Below are positions 34,505-44,324 of a stretch of 54,409 bases of DNA, one piece after another; the first letter of the stretch is position 1, and every line of letters starts with the position of its first letter. The DNA lies in the NCBI GenBank assembly GCA_002869685.1, contig PKUE01000169.1:1576-55984 (forward strand), in the 5' to 3' direction. The notes beneath the pieces are model-generated. The model did not search any database, was not told the origin of the DNA, and worked only from the letters and a program-made list of their open reading frames with translations. A program made the position numbers and the translations under genes. Source of the stretch: Desulfuromonas sp. (GTDB taxonomy: Bacteria > Desulfobacterota > Desulfuromonadia > Desulfuromonadales > Desulfuromonadaceae).

Positions 34505-36938
34505 AAGAATGGACCATCATGTTAGAGGCTAATTTCAGCAACCCGCCCAATCCGGGTTGATGCCGATGGCGGACCGTCCGTGGCAACGTCGTGTCGGTGG
34601 GTCGGGTCATCTCCAGCAAAATGGCGTCCCAACTGAAGCGTTGCTCGATGTGCTGGCGGGCCGCCCGGGCCAGGCGCTGACAGGTTTTGCCGTCGCCATC
34701 AAGGTCTGCCAGCAGGGTGTCGAGTTGATCGACCCAGGCCGCTGTGTTTTCTGCCGGCAGAACGAAGCCGGTTTCACCATCGACGATAATCTCCTTGGGA
34801 CCGCCGATATTGGAGACCAGTGCCGGCAGGCCACAGGCCTGAGCTTCAAGGACGACCATGCCAAAGGTGTCACTCAAGCTGGGGAAGACAAACAGATCGT
34901 GACTGGTGTACACCGACGGCAGTTCGTTGTAGGGAACCCGACCGAGAAATCTCACCTCGGGAAGGTCGCGGCAAGCCATTTTCAACTCGGCAAGATAGGG
35001 GCCGCCCCCGGCAAGGCTTAAACAGATGCCGGGATGGCGCTGACGCACCGCGCGATAGACATCGAGCAAGAAGTCGAGATTCTTGTCCTTGGAAATCCGC
35101 CCGACATAGAGCAGACGGTGGCGCCCACCCGGTTCGATAACCGGCTGTTCACGCGGGAAAAAATGTTCGGTCCGCAATCCCCGGCGAAACAGGGCCATGT
35201 GGCGATGGCGATAACCACGTGCTTTGAGCAACTCCATATATTCTCCAGTCGGCACCAGCAGGGTATCCATCTGATTGAAAAACCACTTGCTGTACTGCTC
35301 GATCATGTCGCAGATCGCCGGCTCTTCGATAATCGACTCCGCCTCGACGGTGAAATCGGTGTGATAAATCCCCTTGACCTCCGTACCGAGCATGCGCCCG
35401 ATCAACAAGCCGAGCAGCCCCACCGGGCCGGGCGTGGAAATATAGACCTCATCGGGATTGTAATCGTAGACCATCTTCAACATGCGCAACACCGACGGCA
35501 CATTGACGGTGATATCTTCGTAATGGGGCAAGGCCGTCGAATAAAGCGGTGGTACGATCAGAGTAGCCTGCGGCAACCCGGAATGTTTCTGCTCATCGGT
35601 CAGGCTGGTCATAATGCGAATGGCAAAGCCCTTCTCTTCGGCGAGATGACCGATGGTCTGCAACGTCATGGACACGCCGTTCAGATCGGTCAACGTATCG
35701 GTCAGCCACAGAATCCGTTTGGCGCGCCGGGTCACCTGTTTGCCGAGGCTGGCATTGAACTCGTTGATCAGCTGGCGGTCACCAAACATATGGCGAAACG
35801 ACGAGAAAAACGGCACCGACAGGAAGATGCCCGGAATCGACGACGACAGCCCCTGGATAATACGGATAATATCCATCTCGGTGATATTGGTGTTGAGCGA
35901 ACCGAGCAGCGAGCGGAAATACTGGTCGGAAATATTGGCAATACAGTCGTAGAGCAGATCGAGGCGTGAATCGATATCGTCCTGCTGCAGGTTGCGACTG
36001 GTCTCAATCAGTTGAACCAGATTTTGATAAACCTGATTGTTCTTTTTCGACTTCATTTTATTGAGACGCAGCCGGTCCTTGAAACTGAGCTTTTTGTCGC
36101 TGAACAGGTAGCGGGTCAGATCGCTGAGGGTCGACTGGGCAAAGGCGGTGCTGTTGTGCTGGGAGAAGTCGAAGGCGATCTTGTAGATGGCGAAAGTCAG
36201 CCCCTGAAAATCGTTCTGCCGACCACACGGTTCGGTCGCTCCGCGCCTGAGCTGATCAAGAAACTCCTGTGGGGTACGCGCCTCAGCACGAGTGGAGGTT
36301 TTGGCGACAAACAGCCCGGCATGATCGTCGGAACCACCGGTCAGCCCCTTCAACCACGGAGTGCGTCCCCAGGGCTCAAGGGCGTGCTTTTGCGCCAGCC
36401 GTTCAATATCTTCCGGGGTCAGCCCGTCCAGCACCTGCGTCAAAATATCGTTATTCAGAACACTGCGACTGCCGTTACGCCCCTCGAAGTTATTGAACAG
36501 CACCAGCAATTTTTCCAGATGTTCCAGCGTCAGACGGTTGTTGACCGCGTAGGTGGCATGGGCGACAACGCACGGCAGATCCTCTTTGAGCAGGAAGTCG
36601 CGCAGTTTATAGATATTTTTGCGTTTTTTCTGGATTTTACTGAACTGGTCGCGATCGAGACCGTAGATAAGAATGTGAACTTTGCATTTATCCTCGGGAA
36701 AATACGCCGTCGCCTCCACCCCGCTGAAACAGTGCTCGGGGTACGTCTCCACCAGTTCCAGCGACGCCTTGATGCGGTTGTGATCGGTGATGGTGACAAA
36801 ATCCATCCCGCGCTGACGGGCCAGTTTGTAGATGGTTTCAGGTTCGGTGTAGGATTCTGATGCGCCAAGGCGTTGCAAAAACCATTCGGAAGGGTGATTG
36901 GAATACTTCGAGTGAACGTGCAGATCGATCTGGGCCAT
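34497..36938 (-). CDS. PHP-domain phosphoesterase/glycosyltransferase (GT4) fusion
   Basis: The 813-residue protein joins three parts. The N-terminal PHP domain (about 1-240) shows metal-binding motifs DLHVHSKYSNHP, TITDHNRIKAS and GGSDDHAG. A helical middle (about 240-400) is unfamiliar. The C-terminal half (about 410-790) is a group 1/GT4 glycosyltransferase: GVSMTLQTIGHLAEEKGF, LLYVGRISKDKNLDFLL and FPSLSDTFGMVVLEAQACGLPALVS. The two enzymes could hydrolyse a phosphoester and transfer a sugar on the same molecule. No signal peptide or membrane segment is clear, so it is probably cytosolic or membrane-peripheral. It is followed by the overlapping radical SAM gene. Confidence 0.88.
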   Translation of the reverse strand: MAQIDLHVHSKYSNHPSEWFLQRLGASESYTEPETIYKLARQRGMDFVTITDHNRIKASLELVETYPEHCFSGVEATAYFPEDKCKVHILIYGLDRDQFSKIQKKRKNIYKLRDFLLKEDLPCVVAHATYAVNNRLTLEHLEKLLVLFNNFEGRNGSRSVLNNDILTQVLDGLTPEDIERLAQKHALEPWGRTPWLKGLTGGSDDHAGLFVAKTSTRAEARTPQEFLDQLRRGATEPCGRQNDFQGLTFAIYKIAFDFSQHNSTAFAQSTLSDLTRYLFSDKKLSFKDRLRLNKMKSKKNNQVYQNLVQLIETSRNLQQDDIDSRLDLLYDCIANISDQYFRSLLGSLNTNITEMDIIRIIQGLSSSIPGIFLSVPFFSSFRHMFGDRQLINEFNASLGKQVTRRAKRILWLTDTLTDLNGVSMTLQTIGHLAEEKGFAIRIMTSLTDEQKHSGLPQATLIVPPLYSTALPHYEDITVNVPSVLRMLKMVYDYNPDEVYISTPGPVGLLGLLIGRMLGTEVKGIYHTDFTVEAESIIEEPAICDMIEQYSKWFFNQMDTLLVPTGEYMELLKARGYRHRHMALFRRGLRTEHFFPREQPVIEPGGRHRLLYVGRISKDKNLDFLLDVYRAVRQRHPGICLSLAGGGPYLAELKMACRDLPEVRFLGRVPYNELPSVYTSHDLFVFPSLSDTFGMVVLEAQACGLPALVSNIGGPKEIIVDGETGFVLPAENTAAWVDQLDTLLADLDGDGKTCQRLARAARQHIEQRFSWDAILLEMTRPTDTTLPRTVRHRHQPGLGGLLKLASNMMVHSYD

Positions 36939-37040
36939 AGACTTTTCTCCATTCTCAGTTGTCGCTGATTATGGCGTTTCATATAAGGCACAGATAAGCA
37001 TTGTGTAAGGAGCCGGTCAGCCTCAGGAGTCCGTTGTTCC

Positions 37041-37649
37041 CTACGGACACAGCTGCCGGTAAAGATGGTGTATTTTCTCCTGCAGGGTGGGCAGATCCGC
37101 CGAATTGTCGATGACAAAATCCGCCCGCCGCGCTTTTTCTTCCTGGGGCATCTGGGCATCGATCCGTTGCCGGGCCGCCGCTTCATCACACCGGTCACGG
37201 AGCATCAACCGTTCAAGCTGCACGGCAGCATCCACCGTTACCGTCAGCACCTGATCAACCCGCCCCTCAGCGTGCGCTTCATAGAGCAGGGGGGCTTCAT
37301 AAACCACCAGACCGTTCGCCCCCGTGCGTTGAACGGCTTCCTGAATCCGCTGGGTCGACAGGCGGGCAATCGCCGGATGGAGAATGGCTTCAAGGTCGTG
37401 CCGGGCCTGGGGATCGGCAAACACCTGCGCGCCCAGAGCCGCGCGATCCAGCGTCCCCTCGGCCGTGAGGATGTCAGAACCAAAGCGGGCGATCAACGCC
37501 TCCAGCGCCGGTTGCCCCGGAGCGACCAATTCGCGCGACAGTTGGTCGGCACTGACCACGTCAGCCCCCAGCTCAGCCAGCAACTCCACCACAGTGCTCT
37601 TTCCGCTGGCAATCCCGCCAGTTACCCCTAAAACCATCGACAACTCCAT
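37041..37649 (-). CDS. coaE: Dephospho-CoA kinase CoaE
   Basis: The 202-residue enzyme phosphorylates the 3'-hydroxyl of dephospho-CoA, the last step of CoA synthesis. Walker A is TGGIASGKST, followed by GADVVSADQLSRELVAPGQPAL and VVYEAPLLYE, all typical. Two ATGs fit (37649 with AGGGGG, 37637 with GGAG). It is 102 bp upstream of the PHP-glycosyltransferase gene on the same strand. Confidence 0.95.
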   Translation of the reverse strand: MELSMVLGVTGGIASGKSTVVELLAELGADVVSADQLSRELVAPGQPALEALIARFGSDILTAEGTLDRAALGAQVFADPQARHDLEAILHPAIARLSTQRIQEAVQRTGANGLVVYEAPLLYEAHAEGRVDQVLTVTVDAAVQLERLMLRDRCDEAAARQRIDAQMPQEEKARRADFVIDNSADLPTLQEKIHHLYRQLCP

Positions 37650-37833
37650 GCTAACCCCCTAAAAACAGGAGGATAATCCCAACCAGCTTTCCTTGACAAC
37701 AATCAAGACGATATGCTAGCGTCCAAAACGTCATGGACGCGCGCTCCAGCGGAGCGAAACCCGCACTCCGACTGCGCCCGTCACTGTACCACTTCATTTG
37801 CTGAAACGCCAATATCGCTCTGGGAGAGTTGTT

Positions 37834-39117
37834 ATGAAACACGATTGTTCACACGATTATTTTGCCAAAGCCAAACAAGTGATCCCCGGAGGAGTCAACA
37901 GTCCGGTGCGCGCTTTTAAATCCGTCGGCTGTGATCCTCTTTTCATCGAACGCGCCGAAGGTTGCCGCATCTATGATGCCGACCATCAGAGCTATATCGA
38001 CTACGTTGGTTCCTGGGGACCGATGATCCTCGGCCATTGCCATCCCGAAGTGGTCCGGGCCATCCAGGACGCTGCCGTCAATGGCGCATCGTTCGGTGCT
38101 CCCACCTACAAGGAGATCGAGCTGGCGGAAATGGTGTGCGACGCCTATCCCAATATTGAAAAGGTCCGCATGGTCTCTTCCGGCACCGAAGCCACCATGA
38201 GTGCCATCCGTCTCGCCCGTGGCTGCACCGGACGCGACAAGATTCTCAAATTCGACGGCTGTTATCACGGTCATGCCGATTCCCTGCTGGTTAAAGCGGG
38301 CAGTGGTGCCGCAACGTTTGGCGTTCCCACCTCACCGGGCATTCCGGCCGATTTTGCCAAATACACCCTGACGGCCACCTACAACGACCTCGACGAAGTC
38401 AAAACCATGGTGGCAGCCAACAAGGATGAGATTGCCTGTATTATCCTTGAGCCCATCGCCGGCAACATGGGCTGTGTTCCGCCCCAGCCCGGCTTCCTCG
38501 AAGGGCTGCGCGAACTGTGCACCGCCGAGGGAATCATCCTGATAGTGGATGAGGTCATGACCGGTTTCCGCGTTGCTTACGGCGGCGCCCAGGAGCGCTT
38601 CAACGTGCGTGGCGATCTGGTCTGTCTGGGAAAAATCATCGGTGGCGGTCTGCCAGTAGGTGCCTTCGGCGGCAAAAAAGAGCTGATGGATCAGCTGTCT
38701 CCGGAAGGCGGCGTCTATCAGGCCGGCACCCTGTCCGGCAACCCTCTGGCCATGAGTGCCGGTATCACCACCCTCAAACTGCTCAAGCAGGAAGGTTTCT
38801 ACGAGCAGATCGAAGAAAAAAGTGCTTATCTTGAGGCCGGATTACGCCAGGCGGCCACCAAGAGTCAAATCCCGACCTGCTTCCAACGCGTTGGCGGCAT
38901 GTTCTGCACTTACTTCTGCGAAGGGCCGGTACACAACTTCAGCGATGCGCTCAAGAGCGACACCGAGGCATTCAGCCGCTTCTTCCGCACCATGCTCGAC
39001 AGTGGCATCAACCTGGCGCCGTCGCAGTTCGAAGCTGGCTTCATGAGTATTGCTCACAGCAAGGAAGATCTCGACCAAACCATTGAGGCGGCAGAAAAAG
39101 CCTTCTCATTGCTGTAA
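37834..39117 (+). CDS. hemL: Glutamate-1-semialdehyde 2,1-aminomutase HemL
   Basis: The 427-residue PLP enzyme converts glutamate-1-semialdehyde to 5-aminolevulinate, the first committed tetrapyrrole precursor in the C5 path. [42 protein letters not shown] and the PLP-lysine region [16 protein letters not shown] are diagnostic. The ATG at 37834 follows GGAG and gives the family length. It is divergent from coaE and ends before a hairpin terminator. Confidence 0.97.
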   Translation: MKHDCSHDYFAKAKQVIPGGVNSPVRAFKSVGCDPLFIERAEGCRIYDADHQSYIDYVGSWGPMILGHCHPEVVRAIQDAAVNGASFGAPTYKEIELAEMVCDAYPNIEKVRMVSSGTEATMSAIRLARGCTGRDKILKFDGCYHGHADSLLVKAGSGAATFGVPTSPGIPADFAKYTLTATYNDLDEVKTMVAANKDEIACIILEPIAGNMGCVPPQPGFLEGLRELCTAEGIILIVDEVMTGFRVAYGGAQERFNVRGDLVCLGKIIGGGLPVGAFGGKKELMDQLSPEGGVYQAGTLSGNPLAMSAGITTLKLLKQEGFYEQIEEKSAYLEAGLRQAATKSQIPTCFQRVGGMFCTYFCEGPVHNFSDALKSDTEAFSRFFRTMLDSGINLAPSQFEAGFMSIAHSKEDLDQTIEAAEKAFSLL

Positions 39118-39162
39118 CCCTCGCCCGCTAGGGCGATCTCCTCAGCACAATGGTCCAATTTT

Positions 39163-39191
39163 CAGGGCGGCTCCGGTTACGGGCCGCCCTG
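39163..39191 (+). terminator. Hairpin terminator after hemL
   Basis: CAGGGCGGC/GCCGCCCTG (39163-39171 and 39183-39191) forms a nine-bp stem followed by GTTTCG. The T tract is short. Confidence 0.5.
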
Positions 39192-39297
39192 TTTCGTGGG
39201 CCCCTGTTCCGCTAAATAATTTACAAAACCCCTACCAGACGGTATCTTTAACAAGAATGACTATTTCTGACAGTTTTTGTCGCAGGGGATAACGCGG

Positions 39298-40872
39298 ATG
39301 GAAGGTTTTACCGACACAGATCTGGAACAGGCCCTGATCGGCTGGGCAAAGCTGCTGAAAAACGTCAGCTACTACCCCAACGGCCATCCGGCGCTTAATG
39401 ACGCCGTCAAACAGGCCGTCGAACTGTTTCTGGCTGTCCTGGAACGAGACAACAAAGCGCTGGCCCTCGGCATAAAACGCCAGCAATTTCTTGTCAACGA
39501 CCACCCCCTGCTCACCAAGAACCCCCTGCCTCCCGAAGTGGCCGGGCGGCTGTTTGCCCACAAAATCAAACTGCTGACGTTTCTGCCGGATCTGGTTGAC
39601 CGCCACCTTTTAACCCTGTGCCGAATCATCACCAGTGAGCCTTCAGCCATCAAGGAACAGGGTGGCGTTCAGGAACAGCTGGAGCAACAGCAGGTTACCA
39701 CCATCTGGACCAACGAGTTCGACTTGTCGGCGATCCACTCCCGCCGCAAAGCGATCGAACAGAACTCTTCAGGCTCGGCGGAAAAAAGTTCGGCACCGAC
39801 ATCCGGGGCGCATGGTGGCTCGGCGGGACAACTACTCGACAGCCCCGAAGCCTCTCTGGAGCAGGTGATGTACCGGCTGCAGGAGATCCTGCTGGCCCCA
39901 TCTAAAGCGACCGAGACCCCCTTTCTTCATGGCTTGCGGCAATTGACTCAGTCCCTGCAACGTCTGATGGGGGGCGGGCAGCGTCAGAAAGCCCTGCCCA
40001 TTCTCAAACAGCTGGACATCTGGATACAGAACCCTCAGTCTGATCCGCGCTATGTCCGCGTTCTGCGTCAGGCTGTTGCCTCGCTGGCCAGTCAGCCCCT
40101 GGTCGACTTGCTGATTGACAACGCCAAAACTTCACAGGAACAACATTTCGCCACCCGCGTCATCATGGAGTTGCCCACCGAGCAGATTGGCTCATTGTTG
40201 ATCCAGCGCCTCAGTGAAGAGTTGGACCACAAACTACGCAAATTTCTCAGCCAGCTGCTGGTTACCATGGGGGAAACCGTCTTTCCCATGCTCATTGACA
40301 GCCTGATGGACGATCGCTGGTTTGTCACCCGCAATGCCATCGCCATCCTCAGTGAAAGCCGTAACCCACAGCTGACCGAACAGTTTATCCCCTATCTCGA
40401 CCACCCCGATGGCCGGGTGGCCAAGGAATCGATCCGCGCTCTGGCCCGGATCAGAACCGAAGAAGCCAGCCAGGCACTGATTGCCAAGCTTGAATCGGAT
40501 GCCTACGACTTCCCCAATCAGATCATTCTCGCCCTTGGTGCCCAGGCCGATCCGGCCGCCGTACCACCTCTGGTGCGTATTGCCTGCCAACGCGACACCT
40601 TTCTTAACCAGAAAAGTCAGGTCCGTGATGCGATTCTGGCATTAAGCGAAATTGGCACCCTTGAATGCAGTCAGGCATTGATCGAGTTGATGGAGCGGGG
40701 TAAATTGGTCAAACGCAAGGAATACAATGAGATCCGCTGTCAGGCCGCCGCCGCCCTTGGCAACCTGAAAGATGCCGAAAGTCTCGCGGCTCTACAGCGT
40801 GCCTGTCAATCATCCAACCAGCAACTGGCCTCCACCGCCCGCCAGGCGTTGCGCCAGCGCACGGAAGTCTAG
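39298..40872 (+). CDS. HEAT-repeat protein with N-terminal domain shared with the adjacent HD-GYP protein
   Basis: The 524-residue protein has an N-terminal domain (about 1-115) with LLKNVSYYPNGHPALNDAV and a strand-rich IKRQQFLVNDHPLL. A polar linker follows, then from about residue 260 HEAT-like helical pairs (MLIDSLMDDRWFVTRNAIAIL, IPYLDHPDGRVAKESIRALARI, ALIELMERGKLV, ALGNLKDAESLAAL). HEAT repeats mediate protein contacts. The ATG at 39298 has AGGGGA eight bases upstream. The HD-GYP gene begins three bases after the stop, so they are partners in a signalling unit. Confidence 0.8.
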   Translation: MEGFTDTDLEQALIGWAKLLKNVSYYPNGHPALNDAVKQAVELFLAVLERDNKALALGIKRQQFLVNDHPLLTKNPLPPEVAGRLFAHKIKLLTFLPDLVDRHLLTLCRIITSEPSAIKEQGGVQEQLEQQQVTTIWTNEFDLSAIHSRRKAIEQNSSGSAEKSSAPTSGAHGGSAGQLLDSPEASLEQVMYRLQEILLAPSKATETPFLHGLRQLTQSLQRLMGGGQRQKALPILKQLDIWIQNPQSDPRYVRVLRQAVASLASQPLVDLLIDNAKTSQEQHFATRVIMELPTEQIGSLLIQRLSEELDHKLRKFLSQLLVTMGETVFPMLIDSLMDDRWFVTRNAIAILSESRNPQLTEQFIPYLDHPDGRVAKESIRALARIRTEEASQALIAKLESDAYDFPNQIILALGAQADPAAVPPLVRIACQRDTFLNQKSQVRDAILALSEIGTLECSQALIELMERGKLVKRKEYNEIRCQAAAALGNLKDAESLAALQRACQSSNQQLASTARQALRQRTEV

Positions 40873-40875
40873 CCA

Positions 40876-42198
40876 ATGCAGCACGACGAATTAAGTCTGT
40901 TTCTTCATGCATTTAACGGCATCATTAACGGATTGAAGCTCTACCCGCCGCAACATCCGGCCAACGCGCGTTTTCACACCAATCTGTGGCAGGCCCTTCA
41001 GGATGTTTTCGCCGATGACAGCACGGTCAAGATCGGCATCGTCGATGACACCCTGTATATCAACAACCAGCTGTTTGCAGATAATCCCCCGGCTGCCAAA
41101 GCCCTGCTCAAGTTGCTGGACGAATACCACATCCACGGCATGGAGATTTTCCCCGAGTTGGACGCCCTGCAGCTGCAAACCTTTGTCGAAATGTTCAACG
41201 GCGGGGAACTCAACGGCGAATTGTTTGATCATCAGCTCGACCGCGTCGGAATCTACGCTATCCGTTATGCTGAGGCAGAACGGGACCAGGAGGGAAGTCC
41301 GGCGCGTAAGGCCTACGACCATGCCCTGAAGACCATTTCTCACATCTGTGACGATATTCAGGCCGGAAAAGTGCCCCAAACGGGACAGGTGGTCAACGCG
41401 GTGGAAAAAATCGCCCGGCAGATGATCAAAACCCCTTACGCCATGCTGGCCCTGAGCATGCTCAAGGATTATGACAACTACACCTTTACCCACTCAGTCA
41501 ATGTGTCTGTCATCGCGCTGACATTGGGGCGCGCCTGTCAGTTGGACAATGAGACACTGCAGGTGCTGGGCGTCGGCAGTCTGTTGCATGATCTGGGAAA
41601 ATTAAAAATCGAACCGGAGATCATCAAAAAACCGGGCAAGCTCTCGTCAACAGAATACGAGATGATCAAGCGCCACCCGGAGCTTGGTGCCGAGATTGCC
41701 GCCCAGATGACGGATATCGATCCGCGCATTATCAGCATGATTCTCGGCCATCATCTGCATTATGATCGCAGTGGCTATCCGCAGGGCAAGCTCGAAGAGC
41801 CGCTCTCGCCGCTGGTGGACATGACCACCATCGCCGACACCTTTGACGCCATCACCTCGCTGCGCGCCTACCGCCGCCCCAGCTCACCTCTGCAGGCGGT
41901 CGCCATCATGAACAAGCTGTCGGGCAGCCACCTGCATCCGGAATACATGGAACAGTTCCGTCATGCTCTTGGCGAATTCCCGGTTGGCAGCCTGGTGCGG
42001 CTGGTGAGTAATGAGATTGGTCTGATTGTCGATATGGATGCCCTCAATCTTGACAAGAGCACCATCCGCATTGTGCGTGACCGGCATGGCAAGACGGTCG
42101 ATACCCCTTACGATCTTCTTCTGGAACAGAGCAGCGAAGCCATTGCCAGTGAGGTTGACCCGCTGCGCCTGAACATTGATATTTCCACGCTGATGTAG
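40876..42198 (+). CDS. HD-GYP domain c-di-GMP phosphodiesterase-like protein
   Basis: The 440-residue protein shares its N-terminal domain (FNGIINGLKLYPPQHPAN, VDDTLYINNQLF) with the preceding HEAT protein. The C-terminal HD-GYP domain (about 170-370) shows HSVNVSVIALTLGRA, LLHDLGKLKIEPEIIKKPGKLSSTEYEMIKRHPELGAEI, HHLHYDRSGYPQG and DTFDAITSLRAYR, with the metal-binding His/Asp residues present. It should hydrolyse c-di-GMP. No membrane segment is seen. It is convergent with the second HEAT gene, the stops being 4 bp apart. Confidence 0.9.
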   Translation: MQHDELSLFLHAFNGIINGLKLYPPQHPANARFHTNLWQALQDVFADDSTVKIGIVDDTLYINNQLFADNPPAAKALLKLLDEYHIHGMEIFPELDALQLQTFVEMFNGGELNGELFDHQLDRVGIYAIRYAEAERDQEGSPARKAYDHALKTISHICDDIQAGKVPQTGQVVNAVEKIARQMIKTPYAMLALSMLKDYDNYTFTHSVNVSVIALTLGRACQLDNETLQVLGVGSLLHDLGKLKIEPEIIKKPGKLSSTEYEMIKRHPELGAEIAAQMTDIDPRIISMILGHHLHYDRSGYPQGKLEEPLSPLVDMTTIADTFDAITSLRAYRRPSSPLQAVAIMNKLSGSHLHPEYMEQFRHALGEFPVGSLVRLVSNEIGLIVDMDALNLDKSTIRIVRDRHGKTVDTPYDLLLEQSSEAIASEVDPLRLNIDISTLM

Positions 42199-42201
42199 CC
42201 T

Positions 42202-42768
42202 TTAGTCGATCAGTTTGCCCAAGGCCTCGGCGGCGGCCAGTCGCACCGGGGCCAGCGGACTGGACAACCCCGCGATCAGGGTCGCTTCGGCGGCAACAAA
42301 GCCCATCTCGCCCAATGCCGTGAGGCAGGCACATTGCACCTCCTCATCCGCCCGCCGGTAGATCGTTTCAAAATAAGGCACCAGCCGGGCATCCCGATAA
42401 CCCGCCAACGCTTGCGCGGCATAGACCGCCACGGCCGGATGCGCGTCCTGCAGACAATTCACCAGATCGTTCAACGCTGTCGGATAGCGTTTTTTGCCGA
42501 CCACCTGGGCCGCGACGGCCCGTACATCGGCATCAGCGTCCTTCAGCGCGGCACATAATGCCGCCTTGATCTCATCACTGTCCACAGCCTCAAGACCAAA
42601 CAGAGCGGAGATTTTCTTTTCGCGACTACCCTGAGCCAACTGCTGCAACAGTTCATCGCTATGAGCCCGCTGGTCCAGCTGGTCAAGCGCCCTGGCCGCC
42701 GCATCACGCACCCGCGGATCGGAATCCTGCAGAACAGCAATGAGTGCTTCTCGTCGTTGTTGCTCCAT
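42202..42768 (-). CDS. HEAT-repeat protein, scaffold-like
   Basis: The 188-residue protein is almost entirely HEAT repeats (LIAVLQDSDPRVRDAAARALDQL, LCAALKDADADVRAVAAQVVG, LVNCLQDAHPAVAVYAAQALAGY, LIAGLSSPLAPVRLAAAEALGKL), about five to six units. The ATG at 42768 has GGAGGAG six bases before it. It follows pyruvate kinase on the same strand by 23 bp. It is probably a protein-protein interaction module; a link to the neighbouring HEAT/HD-GYP pair is possible but not shown. Confidence 0.8.
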   Translation of the reverse strand: MEQQRREALIAVLQDSDPRVRDAAARALDQLDQRAHSDELLQQLAQGSREKKISALFGLEAVDSDEIKAALCAALKDADADVRAVAAQVVGKKRYPTALNDLVNCLQDAHPAVAVYAAQALAGYRDARLVPYFETIYRRADEEVQCACLTALGEMGFVAAEATLIAGLSSPLAPVRLAAAEALGKLID

Positions 42769-42791
42769 ATCAACTCCTCCCTTTGTCGTCA

Positions 42792-44210
42792 TCAGGCGTC
42801 GGACAGCTCAATCACTTTAAGCAGATTGGTCGAACCGGTCTGCCACAACGGTGTACCGGCGGTCACCACAATACGCTGACCGGTTGAGGACAGATGACGA
42901 GCCATCACCTCTTCCCTGGCGCGCTCAAACATCTCATCCGTGCTCTTGCACGGATCAATTTTCACCGGAATCACCCCCCACAGCAGATTCATCTGTCGGC
43001 AGCGCTGTTCACTGGTGGTCAAGCCGACCACTGAACAGGCCGGGCGAAAGCGGGCCACACACGAGGCGGTAAAGCCCGACTGGGTATAGGCGACAATGGC
43101 AGAAGCACGCAGATCTTCGGCCAGAGTAACTGCGGCGCGACCAACCGCCCACGACACCTGGGGCGGATCAGTGGCATCCTCCTGAATCAGGCTCAGCGCA
43201 CTGTCAAGATGAGGCTCGGTGGAACGGGCAATGCGGTCGAGCATGCGGGTCGCCTCAACGGGATAATCGCCCGAGGCGGTCTCATCGGACAACATCAACG
43301 CATCGGTGCCATCATAGATGGCATTGGCAACGTCCGCCGCTTCAGCCCTGGTCGGGCGGGGATTAGACACCATACTCGACAACATCTGTGTGGCAGTAAT
43401 CACCGCCTTCCCTTTGAGACGTGCCTTGCGGATCAACTGTTTCTGCAACACCGGCACCTGCTCCAGCGGCACTTCCACGCCGAGATCACCCCGGGCGATC
43501 ATCACGGCATCAACCACATCAAGAATGCCCTCAATGCGGGCAACGGCCTGGGGTTTTTCAATTTTTGCCACCAGCTGGGGGCGTTGCTCCACCGGTTGCA
43601 GCATGGCCCGAATCTCTTCCAGGTCCGCTGCGCTACGCACAAACGACAGGGCGACAATATCCACCCCCTGCTCCAAACCGAAACGCAGATCATCACGGTC
43701 CTTGTCGGTGAATGCCGGAATACTCAGATCGCTGCTGGGCATGTTGACCCCTTTGCGACTGTAGGCGATACCACCACTGACCACTTCGCAATACACTTTG
43801 GGCGCCTCAATACGCGCGACGCGCAGCTCCATCAACCCATCCGCCAGCATGATGGAATCGCCGACACTGACATCCTCGGCTAGGCGCGGGTAATCCACTG
43901 GGACGTCATCGCCCTGCGCCTGTGCCGAACCACACAGACAAACGGCATCCCCCTGATGCAGACGGATCCCCTGTTCGGGCAGCTGGCCCAGACGGATTTT
44001 CGGACCACACAGGTCCTGGAGAATCGCCACCGGCTGTTGCAAACGCTCGGCAACCCGGCGAATCAATGCAATCAGTTGCTGATGGGAGGCATGATCGCCA
44101 TGGGAAAAATTCAGTCTGGCGACATTCATGCCGCTGGTGATCATCTTTTCAAGCACCGCTTCATCGGCGGAAGCCGGTCCCACGGTACACACGATTTTTG
44201 TTCGTCTCAT
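42792..44210 (-). CDS. pyk: Pyruvate kinase
   Basis: The 472-residue enzyme converts phosphoenolpyruvate and ADP to pyruvate and ATP. It starts RRTKIVCTVGPAS and contains MNVARLNFSHGDH, VAKIEKPQAVARIEGILDVVDAVMIARGDLGVEVPLEQVP and NPRPTRAEAADVANAIYDGTDALMLSDETA, the active-site signatures. The frame stays open upstream, but the ATG at 44210 gives the family N-terminus; an ATG nine codons earlier is the alternative and both have weak ribosome sites. Confidence 0.96.
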   Translation of the reverse strand: MRRTKIVCTVGPASADEAVLEKMITSGMNVARLNFSHGDHASHQQLIALIRRVAERLQQPVAILQDLCGPKIRLGQLPEQGIRLHQGDAVCLCGSAQAQGDDVPVDYPRLAEDVSVGDSIMLADGLMELRVARIEAPKVYCEVVSGGIAYSRKGVNMPSSDLSIPAFTDKDRDDLRFGLEQGVDIVALSFVRSAADLEEIRAMLQPVEQRPQLVAKIEKPQAVARIEGILDVVDAVMIARGDLGVEVPLEQVPVLQKQLIRKARLKGKAVITATQMLSSMVSNPRPTRAEAADVANAIYDGTDALMLSDETASGDYPVEATRMLDRIARSTEPHLDSALSLIQEDATDPPQVSWAVGRAAVTLAEDLRASAIVAYTQSGFTASCVARFRPACSVVGLTTSEQRCRQMNLLWGVIPVKIDPCKSTDEMFERAREEVMARHLSSTGQRIVVTAGTPLWQTGSTNLLKVIELSDA

Positions 44211-44324
44211 AAATTTCGATCCCTGACGATTTTCCATCACCCGGCACAGCGGGGCTGGATCTCGATAGCTAAAAGGATTAAAGTAGTCGGGTCGTCCATT
44301 GCTGTCACCATAACAGGTCATATC

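Noticed and set aside
35034-36860. Two long plus-strand open frames (35034-35969 and 36012-36860)
   Set aside because: Both are antisense to the PHP-glycosyltransferase fusion, whose motifs are clear.
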